Part shown: positions 7,711-16,000 of the stretch, in pieces
Layout of the letters: the number at the start of each line of letters is the position of its first letter
Position numbering within the stretch: the first letter of the stretch is position 1
Assembly: GCA_964413425.1 (NCBI GenBank)
Contig: CAYPST010000046.1
Location: forward strand, 1-29,853
Direction of reading: 5' to 3'
From: DATFLS01 sp964413425
GTDB taxonomy: Bacteria > Fidelibacterota > JAANXI01
DNA: 29,853 nt
Notes under the pieces: generated by a model
Database searches by the model: none
What the model was told of the DNA's origin: nothing
What the model saw: only the letters and a program-made list of their open reading frames with translations
Made by a program: the position numbers and the translations under genes

Positions 7711-9009
7711 ATGTCTGATATCAAGCGACAATTAGATCAACTGCGATCCGGGGGAAATCAGGGGCAACCTTCGAGTGAATCTTCGCTGAAGGATAAGTTA
7801 AACCGTGTATATAACCGTGCATCATCCCGGCAGAAATTTTTTGCAGAAGAACGAGTGGTACGGGCACACAAGCGGCTGGAAGAGTTAATTCCGGGGGAAT
7901 ACCTCAATACGCCGTTCGGGGATATTTACCGTGCCAGAACAACGTATGATGTGGAGTACCAGCACGGGAACAGTCTGTTGTGCCATTTCTGGCAGGTGGA
8001 TACCGGACATTTGAAACAACTCGGGAAAATTGATCATCTCTCGGACGTCAATTTGCAGCAGACCATCTTCCTGGATACCGAAGCCTCCGGTTTGAGCGGA
8101 GGCACCGGAACATATGTTTTCATGGTCGGTCTCGGCTATTTCGTGGATGCGCACTTTGTGGTGGATCAGCTGTTTGTCGACAGTTATGTGAAAGAGGAAG
8201 GGATGCTGGATCTGCTGCGGAAGTATCTCACTGAGACATCTCTGCTGGTGACATTCAATGGGAAGAGTTTCGATTTGAACCTGTTGCAGACCCGGTATCT
8301 CCTGCACGGCCAGGAAGAGCCCTTTGAACATATTCCGCATCTGGATCTTCTGCATCCCTGCAGAAATCTCTGGAACCTGGATCTGGAGAACTGCCGGCTG
8401 CAAACCTTGGAGCGGGATATTCTGCATTTTCTCCGGGAAAACGATACGCCGGGCGAAGAGGTGCCGAACATTTATTTTGATTTTATCCGGTCCGGTGATC
8501 CCTCGGAAATTGCGGGTGTCTTCGAGCACAATGTGCATGATATTGTGTCTCTCGTGGCGATCACGGCGATGTTAGAGCAGAATTTCCAGGGAATCCGGCA
8601 CATTCCGCAGGAGAGCGGGCTCACTATGTTCAGCAGGGGGAAGATTCATGAACGGCGGGGTGACTTCGATGCGGCCCTGGAGTGCTACTATACTGCCATC
8701 ACTGCTGATCTGACGGTCCATCGACGGAATCAAATTATTTCACAGATGGCTGCACTGTATAAGAAATTGCAGCGCTGGGATCAGGCTGTGAAATGGTGGC
8801 GGGAGCAGATTGAAAACATGCCGGTATTTGTCCTTGAACCGTACCGGGAGCTGGCGATGTATTATGAACACCAGGAAAAAGATTACGTCCGGGCGATAGA
8901 TTTCGCCGAAACGGCCCTCTCCGGTATTCCGGCTCATCGGGAAGCAGAAGCAGCCGATCTCCGCCATCGCCTCAGGCGGTTGTACCGGAAACAGAATAAC
9001 TCCAGGTGA
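7711..9009 (+). CDS. YprB-type RNase H-fold exonuclease-like protein with C-terminal TPR-like repeats
   Basis: 432 residues from ATG 7711 (MSDIKRQLDQL); a TTG at 7657 would add 18 residues. The central domain (about residues 115-290) has the DEDD exonuclease landmarks: FLDTEASGLSGGTG (D122 and E124), VTFNGKSFDLNLL, HLDLLHPCR and the late HNVHDIVSL aspartate. This order is that of the YprB RNase H-like family, whose substrate is poorly defined. Residues about 310-432 form helical pairs (GDFDAALECYYTAI, WDQAVKWWREQI, DYVRAIDFAETAL) that read as TPR-like repeats and probably bind partners. The GGAGG at 7688 is about 18 nt before the start, unusually far. The lipid kinase gene begins 10 nt after the stop. 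Confidence 0.85.
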   Translation: MSDIKRQLDQLRSGGNQGQPSSESSLKDKLNRVYNRASSRQKFFAEERVVRAHKRLEELIPGEYLNTPFGDIYRARTTYDVEYQHGNSLLCHFWQVDTGHLKQLGKIDHLSDVNLQQTIFLDTEASGLSGGTGTYVFMVGLGYFVDAHFVVDQLFVDSYVKEEGMLDLLRKYLTETSLLVTFNGKSFDLNLLQTRYLLHGQEEPFEHIPHLDLLHPCRNLWNLDLENCRLQTLERDILHFLRENDTPGEEVPNIYFDFIRSGDPSEIAGVFEHNVHDIVSLVAITAMLEQNFQGIRHIPQESGLTMFSRGKIHERRGDFDAALECYYTAITADLTVHRRNQIISQMAALYKKLQRWDQAVKWWREQIENMPVFVLEPYRELAMYYEHQEKDYVRAIDFAETALSGIPAHREAEAADLRHRLRRLYRKQNNSR

Positions 9010-9019
9010 ATCTCAGACA

Positions 9020-9922
9020 GTGAACAGTATCCGGCTCATTCTGAATCCTGTGGCAGGAAATGGCAGAGGCAGGAAAGAGCTTGAACATATTCTGAAGTTG
9101 ATTCACAGCTACGGTATTGCTGTGGATTTGGTTCTCACAGAATATCACGAGCATGCGATTGAAATCGCAGAGCGCACTGACTGCGCCCCCTACGATGCAA
9201 TCATTGTTGCCGGGGGTGATGGAACCGTATATCAGGTGATCAACGGATTGATGAAAAAGCCGGTCGGGGAGCGGATCCCCCTGGGGATTATTCCGATAGG
9301 AACCGGGAATGCCGGTGCCTGGGATACTGCCGGAGTCAGAACCGTGGGGAAAGCTGTGGAAATTATCGCGGCAGGGAACACCCGTATGGTCGATGTCGGG
9401 ACCTTTATCATGGGGCACGAAACATACTATTTTCTGAATGTCATCGGAGTGGGTTTTGTCGCGGAGGTCGGGTCCCGGGCGATGAAATTGAAGTGGCTCG
9501 GGGAAACTGCCTATTCACTGGGTGTGGTGTGGGAGACACTCTTTTTGCGAGCACATCACATGCATTTCCATATTGATGACCGGGAATTCGATATCACCGG
9601 GACTTTTGTCGAATTCTGCAATACCCGATATACGGCTGCAGATATGTTGATGGCTCCGGACGCCCAGATCGATGACGGGTATATCGATATGGTGGTATGC
9701 AAGCAGCTCACCCGTCGAAGGCTGTTGCGGGCTTTTCCGAAAGTTTTTAAAGGCACACATATCGATTTGCCGGAAATCGAGGTTTACAAGGTACAAACCG
9801 TCAAACTCTGGACGGAGGAGCCAAAGGTGTTAATCCCGGATGGCGAGATCTTCGGCCGCACTCCTATCGAGGTGGGTATTGAACCCGGAGTGCTGGAAAT
9901 ATTGGGCCGGGAGAAGGAGTGA
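9020..9922 (+). CDS. Diacylglycerol kinase family lipid kinase (DagK/YegS/BmrU type)
   Basis: 300 residues, full length for the family, starting with GTG 9020. It would phosphorylate diacylglycerol or a related lipid with ATP at the inner face of the membrane. LNPVAGNGRGRKE (residues 8-20) is the glycine-rich entry strand, and AGGDGT (residues 64-69) is the diagnostic nucleotide-binding motif. PIGTGNAGA matches the family's G-T-x-N-x-(A/F)-A motif. The 3' end overlaps the next gene by 4 bp (GTGA), so translation of the acyltransferase is probably coupled. Together they could make phosphatidic acid from diacylglycerol and from lysophosphatidate. Confidence 0.92.
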   Translation: MNSIRLILNPVAGNGRGRKELEHILKLIHSYGIAVDLVLTEYHEHAIEIAERTDCAPYDAIIVAGGDGTVYQVINGLMKKPVGERIPLGIIPIGTGNAGAWDTAGVRTVGKAVEIIAAGNTRMVDVGTFIMGHETYYFLNVIGVGFVAEVGSRAMKLKWLGETAYSLGVVWETLFLRAHHMHFHIDDREFDITGTFVEFCNTRYTAADMLMAPDAQIDDGYIDMVVCKQLTRRRLLRAFPKVFKGTHIDLPEIEVYKVQTVKLWTEEPKVLIPDGEIFGRTPIEVGIEPGVLEILGREKE

Positions 9923-10677
9923 ACGCGGTTCTCAAGTGGGGCGTAAGTATACTGCTGTATATCTGGGGCGTATGCTGGACCACCCTTTTGATTGTCAAGG
10001 TATTGTTCGCTGCCCTGTTGTTTCCGATTGGTTCCTACGAACCTGTTGTGATATATGGCTGCCGATCGTTGCTGCATTTACTGGGGTTTCGGATAGAAGT
10101 CGAGGGTCGTGAGAATATTCATTCGGGCGAACAATATATTTATATGGCGAATCATGTGAACATCTTTGATGTTTTTGTCCTGGGGGGATACCTGCCCGGA
10201 ATAAAGCGTGGAGTTGAGGCAGCTGAGCATTTCGAGTGGCCCTTATGGGGAGCGATGATCAGACGGCTGGGCAATATTCCGATTCAGCGGGAAAATTTGG
10301 ACGCGGCTCGCAGAAGTCTGGATATTGCGGCGGAAGTGGTAAAACGGGGGATTTCTATTGTCATTCTTCCGGAGGGCCATCGCACACGGGATGGTGCATT
10401 GCAGCAGTGCAAAAAAGGGCCGTTTCATATGGCCAAAGCAGCGGAAGTACCCATCGTTCCGGTCGGACTTTCCGGAATGTGGGAAGTGAAGCGCTATAAA
10501 GATCCGCACTGGCGGCCCGGCCGGATCAGGGTGAGATTCGGCAGCCCGATACCTGTGCAAATGATACGGAAGCAGAGGGTAGAAGAATTACGGGATCTGA
10601 CAAGAGACGCCCTCCTGAAACTCATCGATTACGATGACACCCCCCGCCGGAATTATCCTTTGAGCCGGTTTAGATAA
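9919..10677 (+). CDS. plsC: 1-acyl-sn-glycerol-3-phosphate acyltransferase (PlsC family)
   Basis: 252 residues from GTG 9919, in a GTGA overlap with the lipid kinase. It would add the second acyl chain to lysophosphatidate at the membrane. An N-terminal hydrophobic helix (about residues 5-30) precedes the catalytic ANHVNIFD (the H-x4-D box), the substrate-binding region GNIPIQREN, and LPEGHRTRDG, which takes the place of the more common E-G-T-R-S box. VPIVPVGLSGMWE is the fourth conserved block. The kinase/acyltransferase pair suggests a phospholipid supply or recycling unit. A dispersed repeat begins 5 bp after the stop. Confidence 0.92.
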   Translation: MNAVLKWGVSILLYIWGVCWTTLLIVKVLFAALLFPIGSYEPVVIYGCRSLLHLLGFRIEVEGRENIHSGEQYIYMANHVNIFDVFVLGGYLPGIKRGVEAAEHFEWPLWGAMIRRLGNIPIQRENLDAARRSLDIAAEVVKRGISIVILPEGHRTRDGALQQCKKGPFHMAKAAEVPIVPVGLSGMWEVKRYKDPHWRPGRIRVRFGSPIPVQMIRKQRVEELRDLTRDALLKLIDYDDTPRRNYPLSRFR

Positions 10678-10681
10678 CACC

Positions 10682-10830
10682 TCGAAGAGATCCCGTCAGG
10701 ACGGGACAAAGAAACTAGAACATATCACTGCCCAACCCTCGCAATAAATTGTGAAGACGTGTTCTCTACAGAATAAACATAAGTCAGGTGCAGCATCTTG
10801 TATCAGAACCATATTTTCTAAACACTCTCA
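10682..10830 (+). repeat. Dispersed ~150-bp repeat, copy 1
   Basis: It begins with a hairpin-bearing AAGAGATCCCGT..ACGGGACAAAG (CCCGTC-AG-GACGGG stem) and ends with AATAAACATAAGTC, GCAGCATCTTGTATC and TTTTCTAAACACTCTCA. The same ordered blocks recur at 17451-17610 with substitutions and an 11-nt length difference. It lies between the convergent plsC and osmC genes. Confidence 0.65.
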
Positions 10831-10853
10831 GACTAGACTATAGGAAATCTTTG

Positions 10854-11273
10854 CTACTCCGGCCGGATGATTTCATACTCCGTGGTGATTTCGGCGGTTT
10901 TTTCCAGCATTGCGGTCACGCTGCAGTATTTGGTATCTGAAAGGTGGATCGCCCTTTCCGCGTCTTTCTCCTTCAAATCCGGACTGGTAAAGATATATTT
11001 TAAATGAATATTGGTATACACCCGGGGATGGTCCTCTGCTCGTTCCGCACTCACCTGAATTTCATAGCCCCGGAGGTTAACCCGGCGTTTTTCCAGAATG
11101 GCGACCACATCCAGGCCGGTACAGGATGCCAGGCCCATCAGCACTAATTCCATCGGGGAGGAAGCCGAATCACTTCCACCGACTTTTTCGCGCGTATCAA
11201 TCGGAACCCAGTGTTTGGAATCGCCTCTGGCCAGAAATGTCCGCTGCCCTACGAATTTCGCTGTGATATCCAT
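10854..11273 (-). CDS. OsmC/Ohr-family protein (YhfA-like)
   Basis: 139 residues. OsmC-fold proteins use a peroxidatic and a resolving cysteine to reduce organic hydroperoxides. Here C51 lies in LASCTGLDVV and C117 in KYCSVTAML, both at the family positions. GGSDSASSPMELVLMGL is the usual lead-in to the first cysteine. The overall look is of the YhfA-like OsmC branch rather than true Ohr, so the physiological substrate is uncertain. The start at 11273 is decided by a strong AAAAAAGGAGGAGAC leader on the minus strand. The next gene on this strand (rhodanese) is 484 bp upstream, so osmC is probably separately transcribed. Confidence 0.92.
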   Translation of the reverse strand: MDITAKFVGQRTFLARGDSKHWVPIDTREKVGGSDSASSPMELVLMGLASCTGLDVVAILEKRRVNLRGYEIQVSAERAEDHPRVYTNIHLKYIFTSPDLKEKDAERAIHLSDTKYCSVTAMLEKTAEITTEYEIIRPE

Positions 11274-11526
11274 CGGTGTCTCCTCCTTTTTTCTACCCGT
11301 TTATCAATTTCCGCTAATGCCATTAGAGTGATGACGATGAGAAAGGTTACGAGAACTCAGGAAAATCAGGACAGGGAGGAGATAACGGATTCAATCCATT
11401 GAGATTATTTAAGCAACAGTCTCAACAGTCCGATTTAAGATTCTTTCCTCGGAAAGCTCCTCCGAAAGAGTCCCCTGGACCTTTAGGACGGTGGAAGCAG
11501 AGACAACATGTTGGAATGGTCACAGA

Positions 11527-11568
11527 GGCAATGGGCAGTCAACAGCAGGCAGCCCCGGTAAGCAGCGG
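11527..11568. repeat. Heptamer tandem repeat, copy 3 (degenerate)
   Basis: In-register 7-nt units GGCAATG, GGCAGTC, AACAGCA, GGCAGCC, CCGGTAA and GCAGCGG match the repeat family at 3442 and 4512. Confidence 0.55.
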
Positions 11569-11695
11569 GCAATTTGAGAATCTCGAGTTTCGAATTCTCA
11601 GTGGTTTTCAGTGTGTTTCGGTGTTTCATTTATGATTTTATACAGCCTTCGGAATCTCTGCCTAAAGGGCACCTCTCCGAAGTGTGCTCCAAACA

Positions 11696-11719
11696 GGCTC
11701 AATCTACTGAAATTGAGCC
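11696..11719 (-). terminator. Possible terminator hairpin of the rhodanese gene
   Basis: A perfect 8-bp stem, GGCTCAAT/ATTGAGCC, with an 8-nt loop lies about 38 nt downstream of the rhodanese stop on the minus strand. The following bases (TGTTTGG) are only weakly T-rich, so intrinsic termination is plausible but unproven. Confidence 0.4.
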
Positions 11720-11756
11720 GCTGAATGACGAGAGAGCAGTGTCCCGACGATTGCTG

Positions 11757-12131
11757 TTAATTTTTATAGCGTCTGAAAGCAACCAGGCCGCCCTTGAGAT
11801 GTTTCACATTCAGTCCGTACCGGTGGAGGAAACGCGTAATGGCCGCACTCCGTGATCCGGTCTGGCAATAGATCACAATTTCATTTCGCTTATTTTTTTC
11901 GAGCTGGCCGAGCTTATGACGAATTTCCCTGGCAGGGATATTTTTTGCATTTTTAATATGATCGCTGTTGTAGTCGGAGCGAGATCGGACATCAAGTAAT
12001 ATTGGCCTGGGAACCTTATTGAGATTGTCAGCTAACTCTTCCGGGGTGAGATCTAGTTTCTTCATTTGCAACTTACGATAGACGATCCATCCAATAATAA
12101 GTACCCCTAATACAATCCAAAAATATTCCAT
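11757..12131 (-). CDS. Membrane-anchored single-domain rhodanese
   Basis: 124 residues. Residues 3-18 form one hydrophobic N-terminal anchor, followed by the basic YRKLQMKK. The rhodanese fold follows: LLDVRSRSDYNSDHIKNAKNIP (CH2A motif region) and the active loop CQTGSRS (C89 to S95). The cysteine would carry a persulfide in sulfur transfer. The positive-inside rule puts the basic stretch and the domain on the cytoplasmic side. It is transcribed divergently from the VKOR-like gene with 140 bp between starts, and osmC lies downstream. The three form a small thiol/redox neighbourhood, although each could act alone. Confidence 0.92.
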   Translation of the reverse strand: MEYFWIVLGVLIIGWIVYRKLQMKKLDLTPEELADNLNKVPRPILLDVRSRSDYNSDHIKNAKNIPAREIRHKLGQLEKNKRNEIVIYCQTGSRSAAITRFLHRYGLNVKHLKGGLVAFRRYKN

Positions 12132-12271
12132 AAGACTCCGGAGTGTTCGTTAATAGTGATAAATCACGACATTCATTAATTCTGTTGCAACATTTTAATA
12201 TGATTATATGAGGTGAGCAAATCAATTACCAAATCATTGAATTATTCTCTGCTATATCTTACTCTTATTTT

Positions 12272-12700
12272 ATGATCATTGGCCAGATAATTCTGTCGGG
12301 GATTACGTTGATTGGTGCTGCGATTAGCATATACTTTACCCTTGCGACCTACCATATTGTCCCGGAGAATTTCATTGAGAGCATGCCGATTTGCAATATT
12401 CAGGGAGAACAGAAGCGGATTGTGGATACCCGGTATGCGAGAGTATTTTATCTTCCGAATTCGGTGTATGGAATTGTGTATTATACGGTATTATTCATTG
12501 CCACCATTGGATGGTGGACCTCCTGGTCGTCCCGGGTTGAATTTCTCTTGCTCCTGCTGAGTCTTCTGGTAACCCTCTTTTCGGGATACCTGTTCCGGAG
12601 CCTTGTTAAGAAATTGCGAACTCCCTGCAGATTGTGTATTCTTTCGCATCTCCTGAACCTCTGTGTCTCAATCATTCTGGGATACAGGTACTTCTCATGA
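12272..12700 (+). CDS. VKOR-like membrane thiol oxidoreductase
   Basis: 142 residues with four hydrophobic segments (about 3-27, 65-83, 90-108, 120-138). Bacterial VKOR homologs take electrons from DsbA-like proteins and pass them to quinone, driving disulfide formation in the periplasm. The membrane CxxC is present (C119-R-L-C122), as are RYARVFYLPNSVYGI, which fits the family's S/T-x-Y-A and G-I-P-x-S/A-x-x-G region. Only one loop cysteine (C41) is seen, where the family normally has two. No fused or adjacent DsbA/thioredoxin is present. There is no Shine-Dalgarno site before ATG 12272. The start is chosen because it gives a complete first helix. Confidence 0.75.
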   Translation: MIIGQIILSGITLIGAAISIYFTLATYHIVPENFIESMPICNIQGEQKRIVDTRYARVFYLPNSVYGIVYYTVLFIATIGWWTSWSSRVEFLLLLLSLLVTLFSGYLFRSLVKKLRTPCRLCILSHLLNLCVSIILGYRYFS

Positions 12701-13039
12701 ATTGGGATAGATTGGGGTGTTCTCCTACATATTCCCTGGGCCGTACTTAGAGAAAAATCCGGATTTTTTTGACAACAGATGGCACCATATGTAAAAATGT
12801 ATCTAATGGAATGGAATTTTTTGGCGATAATATACCAGGAACGGATTATTACAATCCGGAGACATTTCACGACGATGGTCTTAATTCTTTAAAAGAGCAT
12901 TGACAGGGAGAGTGTGTAACTTCAATTCATACAATCTGAGGCAGATGATCGCATTCCGGACGAATTAACAGCACTTATGCTTAAAAAGTCGGGAACGATT
13001 ATGGTTGCCTGGGATTAAATCCCTGTTTTAACCTGATAA
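12701..13039 (+). promoter_or_regulatory. Leader of the hybrid kinase with a candidate sigma-70-like promoter
   Basis: 339 bp without a gene. A TTGACA at 12769-12774 is followed after 17 nt by TAAAAA (12792-12797), a fair -35/-10 pair. A second TTGACA at 12900-12905 lacks a well-spaced -10. A 16-bp perfect palindrome of AAAAATCC and its complement sits at 12753-12768, directly before the first TTGACA. No Shine-Dalgarno site precedes the kinase ATG. Confidence 0.35.
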
Positions 13040-16000
13040 ATGCCTTCAATTATGCAGCAATTTATTTTAGGTGAATCTTCCGCGCAAATTGAGCAGTATA
13101 CTTCCCTCATTGATTCGGTATCTCTCGACACAGAAAATATCTCCATTCTGAACTCACGGGATTTGGAAACAGCGCTGGAAAAGCATACGGCAGATATCAT
13201 CTGTGTGTTATATCCCCTTTCCTGGATTGACGGACTGCTGGTATTGTCTGAAATACGAGAGATTAATTCCGACATTCCGATCATTCTGTTTGGAGATTCT
13301 CAATATAAGGAGAGGCTGACTCCCGTGCTGGCCTCTCAAAACGCCCAGTATATTTCCGAAGGAAACCGGGATGAGCTGCTGGAGCTGCTGGAGAATATCC
13401 CGACTACCTCCATTGAGGAGAGGGAGGCTCAACACAGGGAAAGTGAGGAATACTCCGGGTCTGGTTTGTCGGACTCGGCGTACAAATTACTCTTTGAACT
13501 GGCGGAAGATGCCGTCTTTATCATGAAGAATGATATTTTTATCGACTGTAACGCAAAAACGGAACAGCTGTTTGGCAGAAGCAGTGATCAGATTATTGGA
13601 CGGAGCCCGTTTGAGTTCTCACCGCCGACGCAGCCTGACGGTCGCGATTCCAAAGAGAAGGCGCAAGAAAAGATAGCCCGGGCGCTGCAGGGTGAGCCAC
13701 AGCGATTTGAATGGAGACATCAGCGTTCAGATGGGACATCGTTTGAGACAGATGTCAGTTTGAAATCCCTGGGATGTGGGAAAGGCAACCTGTTACAGGC
13801 TATTGTACGAGATATCACCGGGCGGAAAAAGAGTGAACAGCAGATTATGGAGCTCTCCCGCTATCCGGAAGAAAATCCGGCGCCTATTTTCCGATTCCAC
13901 AGGGACGGGACCGTAGTGTACGCCAATCCTCCCGGGAAAAAGATGCTGCACAAATTCAGCTTAAAGCCGGGAGATGTTTTACCATCGTCCTGGATGCAAT
14001 CAATACAGGAGTATACCCGGGGTGAAAAAAACGAACCGCTGGAATACGAATTTCAGGGGAAAGTGTTTTCTTTTATTTTTACGACCAAGCCGGAATCCGG
14101 ATACATTACCGTCTATGGCCATGATATCACCGAAACCAAACGTTCTGAAATCGCGCTGAAGGAGTCGGAAGAGCGGTATCGTGCATTTGTGCAGACTAGT
14201 TCTGAAGGGATTTTTCGTCTTGAATTGGACGGCCAGCTTCCCGAGGGTCTTTCTCAGGCGGAACAGATTGACATGTTTCTGAACCATGGATTTGTGGTTG
14301 AGGCAAATGATGCGACTGTCAGAATGCTGGGATTCAGAGACATCCGGGATCTCCTCAATACCAGTGTTCGTGAAATCATTGAAAGGACCAATCAGGAAGA
14401 TATTCGTGTACTGCAGGATTTCATCGGGAATAATTACCGGATCTCTGACATGGAAGTGCAATGGGAGGGAATTGATGGAAACACGAGGATTCTGCAGTCA
14501 AATATTATCGGCATCCGGGGGAGCAACGAGTCGTTCCGTGCCTGGGGAACCATCAGGGATATCACCGAAGAGCGGGAGAAGGAGGAGGCCCTCAGGGAAA
14601 GCGAAGAGCGGTTTCGTCTCCTCGCGGAAAACATCCCGGGGATTGTGTACTTATGTAATTACGATCAGCATTTCACCATGCTGTATCTGAATGATACGTT
14701 TCAGGATATAACCGGGTATCCCAAGGAAGACTTTCTCAACGGCGATCTTCATTTTTCTGAAATCATTCATGAGGAGGATCTGGAAGCGGTGTATGCCGAC
14801 ATTGAGACCGCTGTCCGGGAACACGAACCCTATCATCTCATCTACCGGGTGCGACATCAATCCGGGGAATGGCGGTGGTTAGAAGAATTTGGCATCGGTG
14901 TGTTCAAGGATGAAACATTATTGTTTCTGGAGGGATTTATCACGGATATCACTCAGCGGCGCAGGGCAGAACGGGCAATTCGAGAGAGTGAGGCGAAATT
15001 CAGGGCGTTGACAGAGTCTACGGCGTCTTTGATTTTCATTTATCAGGATGATCGGTTGCAGTATGTGAATACGACCGGGGAAACATTACTCGGGTTTTCG
15101 AAGGAGGCGATGCTCGGACGGAAAGTATGGGAATTTGCGCATCCTGATTACCGGAAGATGATCCGGGAGCGTGCCCTGGCCCGGCAAAAAGGGGAAGATC
15201 CACCTGCCCAGTATGAATTTAAATTACTGTCCTGTGACGGAGAGGAAATATGGGTTGATGCGACTCTCACTAGGATAGAGTATCGGGGCCGGCCTGCTAT
15301 CCTGGGCACGGCATTTGATATTACCGAACGGAAGCGGTCGGAGTTCATCCAATCGGCTATATTCCAGATCTCCGAGGCAGCGCACACGTATCAAACACTC
15401 GATCAGATCTATGGCAGTATCCACGATATTATTCGTGAGCTCATGCCTGCCAAAAATTTTTATATTGCACTCCATAATGAACAAGAGGAGACGATGGAAT
15501 TTCCTTATTTTGTCGATCAGTACACGGAGAAAGCGGAGTCCAGGCCGGTGGGTACAGGGATCACCGAATATGTGCTCCGAACGGGCCAACCGTTACTGGC
15601 CACCCAGGACGGGCTGAAAAAACTGATCGAGCACGGCGAAATTATCCCGTTCGGCAGGATGCCGGTGGATTGGCTGGGGGTTCCGTTGCAGACCAGCGAT
15701 AAGACCATCGGGGTGTTGGCCGTCCAGAGCTATGATGAAGGTGTCCGGTATACGGAGGCGGAAAAGAATATATTAAATTTCGTCTCCATGCAGGTGGCCA
15801 TGACTATCGTTCGCAAACAGACACAGGCAGAACTGGTTAAAGAACGACAACAGCTGGCCGTAACCCTGCAGTCCGTCGGTGACGGAGTCATTACAACCGA
15901 CACCGACGGTCACATTGAGTTAGTCAACCGGGTCGGTGAAGAATTAATTGGTCATACCGGGCAGGATGCCTCGGGGCAGAATTTAGCCGGACTGTTTTCA

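Larger units (their letters stand above)
11274..11756. other. 483-bp gap with heptamer repeat and hairpins
   Basis: Between osmC (its promoter side) and the end of the rhodanese gene. It holds the osmC leader, a decayed heptamer repeat (11527-11568), a CTTCGGA/TCCGAAG inverted pair (11647-11653 with 11676-11682), and the GGCTCAAT hairpin listed separately. The short open frames here have no recognisable product. Confidence 0.5.

Noticed and set aside
12753..12768. AAAAATCC/GGATTTTT palindrome as a terminator of the VKOR-like gene
   Set aside because: It has no loop and is weak in G+C, so a stable terminator hairpin is unlikely; it is mentioned only as a feature of the kinase leader.
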